Assembly (NCBI RefSeq): GCF_963678635.1 | Contig: NC_087069.1 | Coordinates: 28,014,303 to 28,078,302, forward strand | Direction: 5' to 3' | DNA: 64,000 bases | Source of the DNA: Symsagittifera roscoffensis | Taxonomy: Eukaryota > Xenacoelomorpha > Acoela > Convolutidae | Shown here: one piece after another, positions 1 through 10,704 of the stretch | Layout: the number at the start of each line of letters is the position of its first letter | Numbering within the stretch: the first letter of the stretch is position 1 | The notes under the pieces: generated by a model | The model's database searches: none | Seen by the model: the letters and a program-made list of their open reading frames with translations, nothing else | What the model was told of the DNA's origin: nothing | Translations under genes and position numbers: made by a program

Positions 1-122
1 GCGTGCACCCCGGGTCCTAGCAAGTATCGAAAAAGCACCCCGGGTCCAAGTGAAACCGGAAAAAGCACCCCGGGTCCAAGTGATCCGCAAAAAGCACCCC
101 GGGTCCGAGTGTACCCACAAAA
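1..122 (+). repeat. 30-bp GC-rich tandem repeat (four copies)
   Basis: The core GCACCCCGGGTCC recurs at about positions 5, 35, 65 and 94, a period of 29-30 bp. Read in frame 1 it gives a repeated peptide containing STPGPS. It continues off the left edge. It probably belongs to the plus-strand retroelement tail that follows, because similar short tandem arrays sit in the other LTR elements of this window. Confidence 0.75.
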
Positions 123-161
123 TTCAACAGAAAGGCGGAGAAGGAAAAAATCGCAATGTGA

Positions 162-386
162 AAGGCGAAAGAAGCAGCAAAACCGAGGATCGTGGAATAT
201 AGCGAGGACGAGAGTGAGGAGGATGACATGAGCGATTGGACAGTCGAGGAGGACGAGGCGGCAAAGACTGCGGCGAGTAAGGAAGTTTTTGAACCGTCGG
301 ACACGGATACCACGCGAACGCCGAAAACCGTCGAAGGAAATCGGAAGAAAGGCGCAGAGGGGACAAGAAAATCAACGCGGCAGTGA
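162..386 (+). CDS. C-terminal piece of an unidentified retroelement ORF
   Basis: The frame is open from just after a stop at 159-161 and ends 12 bp before a polypurine tract, so it is probably the 3' end of a retroelement reading frame. The first possible start is a GTG at 192, so no true start is visible. The product is very acidic at first (a run of Glu, Asp and Ser with one Trp) and basic at its C-terminus, and has no domain I recognise. The upstream proline-rich repeat is open in a different frame, so a frameshift may separate the two. Position next to a PPT is the only reason to call it coding. Confidence 0.3.
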   Translation, partial: KAKEAAKPRIVEYSEDESEEDDMSDWTVEEDEAAKTAASKEVFEPSDTDTTRTPKTVEGNRKKGAEGTRKSTRQ

Positions 387-398
387 CGGGGCGTTGAC

Positions 399-575
399 AA
401 AATGGGGGGTGTCATGATTCATCGCATACAACACAAGTAACATGACAGAGATCGAAACGAAAAACCTAAATGAGAGGTTTGGCAAGTCTGCCTGAAAACT
501 CAAGTTAAACTGACAATGATTTGTAAAGTGAAACTGCAGGAATAACAAATACAAATTGATAAATGTTATACAAGT
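399..575 (+). mobile_element. Polypurine tract and start of an LTR (element D)
   Basis: A purine tract AAAATGGGGGG (399-409) is followed at once by TGTCATG (from 410), the usual junction between the internal region and the 3' LTR of Ty3/gypsy-type elements. A possible LTR end, GTTATACA, lies near 567-574, which resembles the GTTACA end of the other LTRs here. The partner 5' LTR is outside the window, so length and end are unproven. Gag homology of element C resumes at about 590, which limits how far this LTR can run. Confidence 0.4.
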
Positions 576-589
576 TAAAATTTATTTGT

Positions 590-1381
590 GGTTGCCCGAA
601 TGAGATAAGGACCAGTTTAAGTTTATGTAAGTGCCATCAATTGTTTTCTTTTTTGTCTGGAGACCTGCTCCGTTGACCTTGTGATCTCCATCGTCCGATC
701 TGATCTGAAATAAAACAGTGCAGTAAGATTTCGATTTGATGCCTAACAGTTGATCTAAAATACAACTTATTCACAATCTTTTGATATTCCAAACGTACGA
801 CTTTAACAGGCCATCGAACAGTTTATGGTTGTCTCTTCCAAGTTGCTGGTAAGAGCACTGCATTTTTATCTTTCTGACAAGTTCTCTTCTTCAAAATGCA
901 GTTTCATCACCTCTATCAAGGTATCAATACAGCCATCAAATTCGTCTCTATAGCATCTTGGTTTCTTAAAAACCCTTCTGGACTTTTCACTACGTTCATT
1001 GGTTCTAGATAACGTTGTCAGGAAGAGTTCCAAGGACCTGTTCAGAGGTTCAAAGGCTGCGGCCATTGATGTAGCGTCTCTTGAATGCCCCTCTTGAGTA
1101 TCATTGCCCCCTGATAAGGGCTCTGGATTTTCCATCCTGTCGGGATCGCTGGGATGATTTCTTCTTTGAATGGCATGACTCCTGTTCCCGGAATCACATC
1201 TCCCTGACGCATGCGTATCTTGCGTCACTCGTTCGTTTGAGGTCGGTCTGTTGCCAGTTGAACTTCCTCTGATGTTTGGGCCCCGTGGTCTATTATCCCC
1301 TGCGGCATAGCTTGATGAACTGCCCCAGCCTCTAGTGGATCCATATGTCCTTCTCCTGTTCGATTGTTCATTGCAGTTCAC
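590..1381 (-). pseudogene. gag: Gag capsid region, element C (broken)
   Basis: The open part (1381-866) starts with Arg/Gly/Ser-rich sequence and then matches the element A/B Gag: FEPLNRSLE parallels WEMMNRTLE, and VFKKPRCYRDEFDG parallels FFKKPKEFKDDSDG. A stop follows NLSER, but homology continues leftward: SALTSNLEET parallels TAILSNLEGT at about 850-820, and IEILLHCF parallels FEILLNRF near 730. The capsid-type retrotransposon Gag domain is therefore present to about 590 with at least two stops and a frameshift. It would form the nucleocapsid particle. The zinc knuckles and protease are lost with the rest of the element. Confidence 0.65.
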
Positions 1382-1399
1382 TCTCGGCTCTCTGCTGGG

Positions 1400-1732
1400 T
1401 TATCCCGAGTTCGGTTCCCCAATTTTTGACACGCTCCTGCTGCTTAGTAGACCATCCAGCCTCTCCATTATCGCATCTATCGTCGTGTCAAGAGTCCCAA
1501 GAGTCTTCTCTTGTTGAATACTCAACTTCTCCATGTCGTCTCTCAATTGTAACTCTCTCTGCTCAGCTTCCCTCGTCATTCGCGACAAGTTCTTAGCCAA
1601 GTGTTCATCCGTTCTCTCCTTCAAGCATTTTTGGCTTCTACTAACTTCTTGTCTGCTGCGGGTGATATCTTCCCACAGATTTTCTCTCTCGACAAGGACT
1701 GCCCTTTCTAGTTCACTCATTCTTAAGGACAT
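1400..1732 (-). pseudogene. gag: Gag coiled-coil region, element C
   Basis: A charged, heptad-like stretch of about 110 residues (LERAVLVERENLWEDI and following) ends in a Leu/Met-rich block. Its position between the N-terminal Gag block and the capsid block equals the coiled coil of element B Gag (about 36600-36950). Sequence identity is low, so the assignment rests on order and composition. The frame starts and stops without connection to its neighbours, showing decay. A role in Gag multimerisation would be expected. Confidence 0.5.
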
Positions 1733-2161
1733 CTATTCATTCTGTTCTCCTATGCTGCCCACTATGTTAGTCAAGGCTTCTTCAATTGATGCTCTGTTAT
1801 CCACTAATGGCGTCACAAGTGGCGGTGTCACCCTGTCGGTCTCAGGTAGCTTGGTGCTGGTCGAGACTCGGGTCTTGGTTCTCTGCCTCGATGTCTTTTC
1901 ATTATCCGCTTCTAGATCCGCAGGTGCGTTACATAGCCCTGTGTTTCAATTCTTCCCAGTTCGCATTTCCAAATTCGTCATGTTCACAAAGTCTCCTGAC
2001 TGGCCTGATCCGTTTGCGGTCTTGCTCATTGTCTTCACTACACTAAATTGATCCATGGTGCCAGTCTCTCTATCGGTGTATGCGTCATTCTCCTGAGTCG
2101 AACTTATGAGGCTCAATTGATATCCAATGTCATCTTGCTCGTCATCATCCTCTTATCCTTC

Positions 2162-2610
2162 CTAGGTTTCTGCTTCATCGCTTGTACCCGTTCCCATGGT
2201 AGACGGAAAGAAGTTTCCGAAAGTGTTCTTCACTCTTTCTGAAAACGATGAGGACTTTGCCGGTTTCTCCGTCACGCCAAGCGTCTTGGTGTTGTCTGTG
2301 GGTGGTCTTGTAGTCGCCACATTTTCGGTAGAGATGTCGGACAGTTCCGACATCTCTTCTCGGTCCAGAGTCACGGTGGAAGTGGCAAAATTGTGGCCTT
2401 GTTCTACGGAGTAGATTCACTCGCCAATCTTCTGTTTCCTCTCCCTTCCGGTCCATGTCCCCCTCGGTTCTCATCCGTGGCAGGGTCCGGATGGACCTCT
2501 ACTTCTAACATTGCCTTTTGTCCTTCTGAGGACTTTTGATTCCTGGTATCAAACATTCTACGTGAAACTTTCTTCCCTTTGTCGGTCTGGGTTCGTGTGA
2601 TCCTTTCCAC
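2162..2610 (-). pseudogene. gag: Gag N-terminal region, element C (two frames)
   Basis: Two open pieces (2610-2404 and 2374-2162) lie in different frames. The second ends with SSFSERVKNTFGNF, parallel to TSFTEKLAMMVG in the N-terminal part of element B Gag (about 36390), both in an acidic, Thr-rich setting. This places the Gag start at about 2610. The frame change near 2390 breaks the gene. Nothing else in these pieces resembles a known domain. Confidence 0.45.
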
Positions 2611-3355
2611 AAAAGGGTCGTTCTATTTTCTCTATTGCTTTTCTCTATTTCTCTGGTATGAATTTTGTGGAGCTATCACTTAGTTTAGGTATCCTTGACT
2701 TGTGTAGGTATCCTCATTTTCAATTTATAACTTCCTACTGCCTATACACTCATTTCGATGGCTCGTGTCGTTGTAGTCTGACTACTGATAATAATAACAC
2801 AACACAATAAATTCCAAATGTTTCACTTAAGTAGTGACCACAAATCCTTTTATTTTATCACAGTACAGCGTGTATACATTTTTTTCACAATAATGGATTA
2901 TTATTTGTAAGATATGAAGCTAGCACAGTCTGGTGATATCAATTTATTGACAAGATAGTGTTCTCACTACCCAATCAAGGACATATATTATAACCAAAAA
3001 TGAAGCAAAATAAGAACGTTCTCAATGAAAAACGTATGTGTTTTGTACTTTATTCAGTCGTAATCTAAACTTCGAACTTTTTTCTAAAGAAAGAGCTAAA
3101 CCTACTAAAACTCTCAAGCAATCACTTTTCCAAAAAAAGATTTGGATTTCAATCTACACAAATCAGTGGCAAACTCTTGTTCAATTTAGACTTCGTGTCG
3201 CGAATATCCGGGTTTGGACCTGTTTTGTTTTTAGTCTGGTCTTCTATAAAAGGCAAGTTACCAGCGCAGTCACTGGTTCCTAGCTTAACTCCTAATAACC
3301 TAGTACCTTTCACTATTTACTTTTCTTTTGTCTACTTGAGTCTTTACGAAACAGT
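2611..3355. other. Element C leader, no gene seen
   Basis: AT-rich sequence between the gag start and the satellite array. Short open frames have no homology I recognise. By comparison with element B this is the part of the 5' leader nearest gag. Confidence 0.5.
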
Positions 3356-4836
3356 ACCCCTCCGGATTGGCAAAATAGGACCGCTCCGGATTGGCGAATT
3401 TGGGACCCTTCAGGATTGGCAAAATTGGGACCCTTCCGGTTTGGCAAAAATAGGACCCTTCCGGATTGACAAACTTGTGACCCTTCCGAATTGGCAAAAC
3501 TGGGAACCTTACGGATTGGCAAAAATAGCACCCCTCTGGATTGGCGAATTTGTGACCCTTCCGAATTGGCAAAACTGGGACCCTTCCGGATTGGCAAAAT
3601 AGGATCCCTCCGGATTGGCGAATTTGGGACCCCTCCGGATTGGCAAAATTGGGACCCTTACGGATTAACAAGATTGTGACCCTGCCGAATTGGCAAAAAT
3701 GAGACCATTCCGGATTGGCAAAATTGCGACCCTTCCGGATTGGCAAAAATAGGACCCCTCAGGATTGGAGAATTTGTGACCCTTCCGGATTGGCAAAAAT
3801 AGGACCCCTCAGGATTGGCGAATTTGTGACCCTTCCAGATTGGCAAAACTGGGACCCTTCCGGATTGGCGAAGATAGGACCCCTCCGGATTGGCGAATTT
3901 GGGACCCTTCCGGATTGGCAAAATTGGGACCCTTACGGATTAACAAGATTGTGACCCTGCCGAATTGGCAAAAATGAGACCCTTCCGGATTGGCAAAATT
4001 GCGACCCTTCCGGATTGTCAAAAATAGGACCCCTCAGGATTGGAGAATTTGTGACCCTTCCGGATTGGCAAAAATAGGACCCCTCAGGATTGGCGAATTT
4101 GTGACCCTTCCGGATTGGCAAAACTGGGACCCTTCCGGATTGGCGAAGATAAGACCCCTCCGGATTGGCGAATTTGGGTTCCTTCCGGATCGGCAAAATT
4201 GTGACCCTTCCGGATTGGCGAAAATTAGACCCCACCGGATTGCCGAATTTGGGAGCCTTCCGGATTGGCAAAATTGCGACCCTTCCGGATTGGCAAAAAT
4301 AGGACCCCTCAGGATTGGCGAATTTGTGACCCTTCCGGATTGGCAAAACTGGGACCCTTCCGGATTGGCAAAGATAGGACCCCTCCGGATTGGCGAATTT
4401 GGGACCCTTCCGGTTTGGCAAAATTGGGACCCTTCGGTATTGGCAAAAATAGGACCCCTCAGGATTGGCGAAATTGGGAGCCTTCCGGATTGGCAAAACT
4501 GGGACCCCTCCGGATTGGCAAAATAGGATCTCTCCGGATTGGCGAATTCGAGACCCATCCGGATTGGCAAAATTGGAACCCTTCCGGATTGGCAAAATTG
4601 TGACCCTTCCGGATTGGCAAAAATGAGACCATTCCGTATTGGCAAAATTGGGACCCTTCCGGATTGACAAAATTGTGACCCTTCCGGATTGGCAAAAACA
4701 AGAACCCTCCGGATTGGCGAAATTGGGACCCTTCCGGATTGGCAAAACTGGGACCCTTCCGGATTGGCAAAAAAAGACCCCTCCGGATTGGCAAAATTGG
4801 GACCCTTCCGGATTGGGACCCCTCCGGGTTTGTAAA
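3356..4836 (-). repeat. 25-bp tandem repeat in the element C leader (about 59 copies)
   Basis: Units of 24-26 bp, mostly 25, carry the cores CCGGATTGGCAAAA and GGGACCCTTCC on the plus strand. Units differ at a few positions (GGCGAATTT versus GGCAAAATT) and look arranged in higher-order blocks; for example about 3660-3960 closely repeats at about 3960-4130. Because three units make 75 bp without stops, several frames on both strands are open for 100-270 codons. I do not treat these as genes. Degenerate units continue to about 6670. Confidence 0.95.
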
Positions 4837-6785
4837 AATAGCTATTCAGAGACTTTTAAAATTTTCACCGGATACCCTTCCGGGTACGTTCTCCGATGCC
4901 ATTATGCTACAGGAACTAGGAAGGGTGTATTTTTTGTCCCTAGACCCTTCCGGATCGATGCTAAGCCTCTTACTTGACAATTCACCTTAACTGTGAGGGG
5001 TCTTATGACTAGCCTAGTTTCGACTCGACTATGGTTTTCTGGTTTCTTAGCCTTCCTTTTTTGTCTAGAACAGCGTAAAATTGCCTTATTAAAACGTCAC
5101 TACCCTTTGATAGGGGTAAAATGGCTTTCCAAAAAATTTTTTTACAAAACGTGAAGGGTCTACCTTTACGAATTAGTAATATTGCTAAAAACAATCTTGG
5201 AAAGTTTTCACGCTTTTTTTGGAATATTTGAAGGGTGTAAGAGAAAGCTCACCTAATTTTTGATCTAATGTTACAAAGTTCAACTGGATCTGTCCAGTTG
5301 TTTCAAAGTTTTTAACCAAAACGTCTTTTTTCTAATGTCTATCTCTTATAGGTTCCGCTTAACTTTTTTCGCAATTCTGATCTTTCCGAGTTTAGCCAAT
5401 TCTGATCCTTAAGCCGAGTTCAGAAAGCCTATACTCTTCTACTTCGATGCAAACCCCGGTCTTGAACGGTCCAGCTGAAAAAAAATTGCCAAAACAATGC
5501 TATTTTGACGCTTCCGGATTGATGAATTCACTAAATCGAATACGTTAAGTTCGATTTCACTTTAACCCGGAAGGTTATAATCAAACGGGTTTTCAAACCT
5601 GTCGATTCACTGGTGAACGTTGTCCGGACAAAAATTTTTACTGTCCTAAATCAAAAATTTCAAAAAAATTTCTTATTTTTTAGCGTTTCGTTTTTTCAAA
5701 AATCACGAAAACTCGGTTTTTGGTACCCAATTAGTTCCAAGCACTTCTGAACTAATTTTCACCGGTTCTACCTTTTTTACTAGTACAATTACAATGTAAC
5801 TCACTAATTTAGCGCTTTTTTCTGTTTCAAAGTATATCGATATCTTAAAAATCGCGATTTGTGGGGGGGTCAAAATATCCCCATTTTGGACCCTAAAAAC
5901 CGGTTTGCTTGCTATGGTTTTCAATGAAAAACGGTATAGGAGTAGCAATATAGGCTGTTCAAATAGTAATACTAGTACTATTATACCCCTCCGGGTTTGT
6001 TCAATAACCGAATTCAGGTGCTTAACTCGGAAATTCGCAGTTCGGTGAAGGGTCACTACAGAATAGTCACTGTCGAGCCCCCCACAGGTTAATATCCTAC
6101 TTTTTGTACTAAAAGCGATACAAAACTTGTTAATGATACCCAACAGTCGTTGTCGATTGTTGTTGCCCTTGAGCCCCTTCTTGCGGCTCCTTACACTGCT
6201 TGCCGGATCAGACTTCTTCTCTGATCCCGAGACCCTTCCAGATTGAGCGCAAATTAGCCTTAACGTGCTTAAATACTCAAATAACCCTACAGTACAAGCA
6301 CCACAAACGGGCCAAAAACTTGATCGTACGGATATTGACTGATATAAATGCCTGTAACAACAATAAATCTAATACCAACAAACGGGAGTGTCGGACGACA
6401 TCTCGTCTGGGGGATTGATTTCTACTGATTTTATACTTTTTTAGTGTTTTTGGTTTTTCAGTTATTTATTTGTTTTTTGTTTTTGCATGGGTACTCTACT
6501 ACTTTTTATTTGGTTTATTGTATATCTTTAAGTGTTTTTGATCAAAAAAATTCTCAGGGAACGACGGGACGGCCAATCCCCCCACCCTTCCTGGATCGTG
6601 ATTTTTCGGTTTTAACTAGGTTAAAAAGCTATTCACGGGAACCTTTTCCGAACTACCCTTCCAGCACCATTCCGAACTACCCTTCCGCCCTGATGGTTAG
6701 GGCCTTTTTATGAGCATCCGCTCGGCGCGGAGTGCTCGGTAACGGTTCTGCCGATCATGATGTTAACAATGATGTTAACAAGAAT
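4837..6785. other. Element C leader between satellite and primer site, no gene seen
   Basis: AT-rich with scattered decayed satellite cores (CCCTTCCGGAT-like, near 4940, 5510, 5990, 6230, 6580 and 6650). No coding homology was recognised on either strand. Confidence 0.5.
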
Positions 6786-6802
6786 AACACCCAGGAGCGC
6801 CA
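6786..6802 (-). promoter_or_regulatory. Primer-binding site, element C
   Basis: On the minus strand this reads TGGCGCTCCTGGGTGTT, identical over 17 nt to the site after the element B LTR (33499-33515). The LTR ends at 6815, leaving a 12-nt spacer (11 nt in B). TGG pairs with the tRNA CCA end. The complement AACACCCAGGAGCGCCA has discriminator G and resembles tRNA-Asn 3' ends as I recall them; the tRNA identity is inference. Confidence 0.8.
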
Positions 6803-6814
6803 TAAAAACATCTA

Positions 6815-7680
6815 TGTAACATTCCCCCTGGAAGTACGTATCGACGGAAAATAAAGCTAGGTTGTAAAACGACTGGCCAGCGTCTAAGCACAGCCCTGCA
6901 TGTTTTTCAGCGTCTCTGCAAGAGCCAGTTCTTTTGGTGGTTTTCCTATCATTTGGTCGACAAAAAGTTACTGCTTTCCGGCGTCGACCAGAATGCTCAA
7001 ATTAACTTAATTATATGCAAAAATGGCGAGCTCATGGCTGGGTCTCAATATCCCCAGACCACGCGGTCACTCCTAAAAACAGGGCTAGTACTTATATATT
7101 ATATTTCTATTGTTTTTGTTCAGCAGATAAAAATCACCATCTCCATCGAAGATGGATCAACCCTTTCCCTCACTCCCAGCTTCTCATTCTTTGAAAATAA
7201 ATCTGGAGGTTAATTAAATTCAACTCAGGGCATGACCAGGAAGCTAAAAGCCTATGTACTACCGTTTGAGTTCTGAGCCCGAAACCCCTCCGAATTCTGG
7301 AATCCGGGGAAAAGGCACTCCTATTTCGTTCTGGAAGGCTGGACACGCCGTCCCACCACTCTTCCTTTTTCTCGGGTTCTATGTTGTAACGATTGTAGCA
7401 GCACAATCGGTACAACTCGGAATGGCTCCTGACACTCTCCTATTACAATTTCAATCTGTTGTCGTCTTTTGGTTTTTTTCCCACTGCGACTATTGTTGTT
7501 GTGTTTTCTCCGTTTCAATGTGTGCGAAATATAAAAAGGTTACGTGTCGTTCACGTCCAAATCGAAATTTTTAAATTTAGCATTTCACTTAAAACTAACA
7601 CTAACCCTTCCCGATTTGTCCAATCGCTCAAACAACGTCGCTATTTTATTAAAACCATCAAGCTTCGCGGTTAGATGTTC
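6815..7680 (-). mobile_element. 5' LTR of element C (outer edge uncertain)
   Basis: The inner edge is TGTAACATTC on the plus strand, identical to the first 10 bp of the element A LTR edge at 10705, at the right spacing from the primer site. The sequence beyond shares nothing further with the A/B LTRs. The outer edge is not visible because no partner LTR is in the window. Confidence 0.5.
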
Positions 7681-8172
7681 TTTTTTCTAATCGAAAAAAA
7701 TTCGATTGCGAAACTGTATTTTCGTACATTCTGGTCGAATGTCGCATCGTGTTAGCTGTATGCGTTGGGCTATCTACTTTAGGAGTTCGCGGGTCTTGAT
7801 AGATTTGGGTGCCAGGAAAAATATCACCCTGGAACGAATATTTACAACGAATACTATATGAGAGATAGCCGCGATTTCAGAATTGAGGCCCATGAAAAAG
7901 CTGGTATGATAGATGAGTCCCACAATTTTCGAGATTACTTCAAAAAAGACGAGTAAACAATGGTTATTCATGTTTCTAAAAGAGTTTAGGGTTTTGAAAG
8001 TTTCTCCAAGGACCTTGTTTAATTTTAGGGAAATCATTATCAAACCTGTACCATATTTTTTTGGACCAATTTTAAGAGAAAGCCCACCACCAACCCAAAA
8101 ATTTAACACTTCGGATTAGGAGAAGTCCTTAGTCTAGTGCCCTAGCCCTTTCAACCAACAGAGCAATAGTAA

Positions 8173-8173
<1 letters not shown>
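7681..8173. other. No gene seen
   Basis: AT-rich sequence between the presumed element C LTR and the microsatellite. The one longer open frame (minus, about 8109-7774) has no recognisable similarity. Confidence 0.4.

Positions 8174-8238
<65 letters not shown>
8174..8238 (-). repeat. (GTA)n / (TAC)n microsatellite, probable 3' tail of a non-LTR element
   Basis: About 21 perfect triplets. On the minus strand they begin about 40 bp after the stop codon of the reverse-transcriptase pseudogene, which is where non-LTR retrotransposons carry a simple-repeat or poly(A) tail. Long Leu, Tyr or Val runs in open frames here are artefacts of the triplet. Confidence 0.8.
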
Positions 8239-8278
8239 GGTAGGCTTAAGGATTTCTCCATGGGTTTTGAACCCTCGT

Positions 8279-9790
8279 TTATAAGTTCGTAATTTTTCCC
8301 GGTGGGTTGCAGTTTCCACACCAGCAAAGATTTCTCCACATACACAAGTTGTTTTCTGCAAAAGTTCTGTTAAAGAATTTCCAATACGTGTTTGTTAGAG
8401 ATATTTTCAGGCTGTCATAACCTTGATTTTCGAAGTCCACAATTTGGCTAAAGTAGTTGTATAGCGTATTAGAACGTACATAATAATTTTTATTTGACTG
8501 TTTCAGTCTTGTTGCATAAAAAGCAATCTCACCACGTGTTGCTTGTTTCGTTTGTGATTCGTTTTTAAGAATAATTATATTCAAATCAATATCATGTTTA
8601 TTTTTTAGTAATGTCAAACTAAGTACAATATGTCGTGTAATTCAAAGTACATTGAGAATGGGAGGAGCTTTAAAAATTTCAGTCTTTCAGTATAACTCAT
8701 TTTGAAGTTATTTGTAATCCAAGAAGTTGCTCGTTTTTTACTCTTTCTAGTTGTCTTAGTTCTCTTTTGTTCTGATACCGTGCTTGCGATGCATAGCTTA
8801 TGATTGGTACAATGTATCTTAAGTATAAGTTTAATTTTGACCTTAATGATGTTTTTTTCGAGAGATTTCGTTTGATTTTTTTGAAAGCTCCCATTGCTTT
8901 TGATATGCAATTTTCAGCATTTACTGACCACGAAAGGTTGTCACACATTTAAATTACCTAAGTCTTTTTGGGTCTTTGCGGTATCAGCGTTTGTATTAAA
9001 TAGTGTAACTTCCATTTTCCCTTTGAGGTTTAACAGATTACATTTATCTTTTTTCAGCGGCATTTTATTTTCTTTGCACCATTTTTCAACATTTGTCGTG
9101 TCTTCTTGCAGATGAATTTCTTCAGTAGACAAGATCTTCATATCGTCACAATAGCCAAAACAATCGGATTTCTCAATGCATTTGGGAAAGTCGTTAATGT
9201 ATATGATAAAAAGTAGAGGGCCAAGAATTGAGCCCTGTGGTACACCGCTAGTTACTTCTTTCAGAGTTGATGAATTTCTATTGCATTCTATCTGTTAGAT
9301 AGTCTTGTATTTTGTCTTGTATTCGAATGCCTAGACCTATGTTCCGTAGTTCAGCGATAGGATTTTATGAGAAACTTTATCAAAGGCTTTACAAAAATCT
9401 AGATAAAGAACTGATAGTGTTTGAACATTTTTGTCATCGTAGAGTTCATATACTTTGCTCATAAATTGTATCATTTGTAGTACTGCTGACTTTTTTTGCC
9501 GGAAGCCGTATTATGCGTTTTCCAAGAAAGGTTGAACTTTGGTGTGTATATATATTATCAAAGATAATTTTTTCGAAGACCTTCGAGGCGGAGCATAAAA
9601 GGCTAATTGGGCTGTAGCACTCAACTGACGCCTTGTTCTTTTCTCTAGAAGTTGGGGACACTTTACTTGTTTTCCAGTAGGTCGGGAAGAGCCGCAATCT
9701 GGCAACAGAATAATCTGGCAACCAGAGCATTGTTACGGCTTCGAAAAAACTAGTGTGAAAAATTGATAGGTTCAAGTGTGCTTTAAAGTC
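8279..9790 (-). pseudogene. Non-LTR retrotransposon reverse transcriptase, 5'-truncated and frameshifted
   Basis: Minus-strand pieces in several frames, read in order, give the RT of a CR1/jockey-like non-LTR element: YSPISLLCSASKVFEKII (region near 9590), then SILGPLLFIIYINDFPK (about 9230-9180), then the catalytic block FGYCDDMKI (about 9150), where FADD is usual, then WCKENKMPLKKDKCNLL and the thumb region with ISYASQARYQNKRELRQLERV (about 8790-8750). The C-terminus ends near 8280 with a Cys/Trp-rich motif CMWRNLCWCGNC, typical of the C-terminal Cys cluster of such proteins. Frame changes near 8610, 8700, 8940 and 9450 make it inactive. No endonuclease domain is left. The simple-repeat tail follows. 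Confidence 0.85.
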
Positions 9791-10704
9791 AGTCTTCTTT
9801 CTAAAAGTTATGCGGGTAGTTGTTACCGTTTAGTTTTCGTTTCAGCTCTAATATTTCTTCGGTTCTCTCCAATAACGAAATAATTCACAGTTTTTCTGTT
9901 TTCACTGGAAGTTACATGCAGTGTAGTTGCGACCGATAATCCAATTCAATGAAAATGGAAAAAACAGCTAAATATCAAAAGTTTTTTTTAATCGAATCAA
10001 GAAAACTACCCAGAATCGATGAACTGTATAAGAACAGAAATAAGCTTCGAGCTCCTGAGGAGCTTTATTCTTTGTAGAAGGGGGTACAGATCGCTGCGCA
10101 AAGTTCAATTTATCGACAACTCTTTTAGCGCTAATGTAGAGGAAGGACGGCTAAGATAAAAATTAACATTACGACGATGCATTTAATGCTGATATATGAC
10201 TTCATTGATAAAATCATACAGTTTGCTGATATATATGCATTTCAATAACGCTGGTATGGCCCTATCCAGCCTGTGCACTTACTGTAACTCAACGGAAGAG
10301 CCCCTTCTGCAATTTAGTTTTTGTTCTTAAAGCGAGTGAAACCAATCAAAGAAAATGTTAGTTTTTTTGATATCGTCAGTCAGCTATTTAGTAAAACTTG
10401 TAATTTCAACTAATCGAATCGTTTGATTTGATAGCTAGAGTCAAACAAAGATTTGCATTAGCAAATTGTTCATTGGAATCGAGAAAAGAATTGAGTTAAA
10501 GTGTATAGCATACTTATACCAATATCTTACAAACAAAAAGAAGGCTTTTCAAAATACATTGAGACTACCGACTGCCAATTATAGGCTCAACAAAAGAACG
10601 AAACAAATTATTTTTGACAAACATTGTTCAACCGCTTCTCTACAAAAATGATTTTTTCATTTGACTTCTAAAAAATGGAATTCACTGCCCATAATTTTGC
10701 GCAA
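9791..10704. other. No gene seen; left flank of element A
   Basis: AT-rich sequence with no homology recognised. It ends in GCGCAA directly before the LTR of element A and should be the pre-insertion neighbour of the spacer that starts at 31889. Confidence 0.5.

Larger units (their letters stand above)
590..7680 (-). mobile_element. Element C: decayed Ty3/gypsy-like LTR retrotransposon, 5' part only
   Basis: Read on the minus strand it holds an LTR 3' end (6815), a primer-binding site (6786-6802), a leader of about 4.2 kb with a 25-bp satellite, and a broken gag (2610-590). The protein and the primer site are related to elements A and B, so it is an older sister family. Protease and everything downstream are missing, cut at about 590 by element D or a deletion. 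The outer end of the LTR cannot be fixed without a second copy; 7680 is a guess. Confidence 0.65.

Noticed and set aside
410-862. A 450-bp LTR ending at GCACTGCA with an AATAAA at 709
   Set aside because: Minus-strand Gag homology of element C (SALTSNLEET, IEILLHCF) covers about 865-600, so this stretch belongs to C, and the AATAAA is incidental.
3300-4990. Many open frames of 60-270 codons on both strands
   Set aside because: They arise from a 25-bp repeat without stop codons; they overlap in all frames and have no independent protein signal.
8134-8361. Open frames with long Leu and Tyr runs
   Set aside because: Direct translation of the (GTA)n microsatellite.
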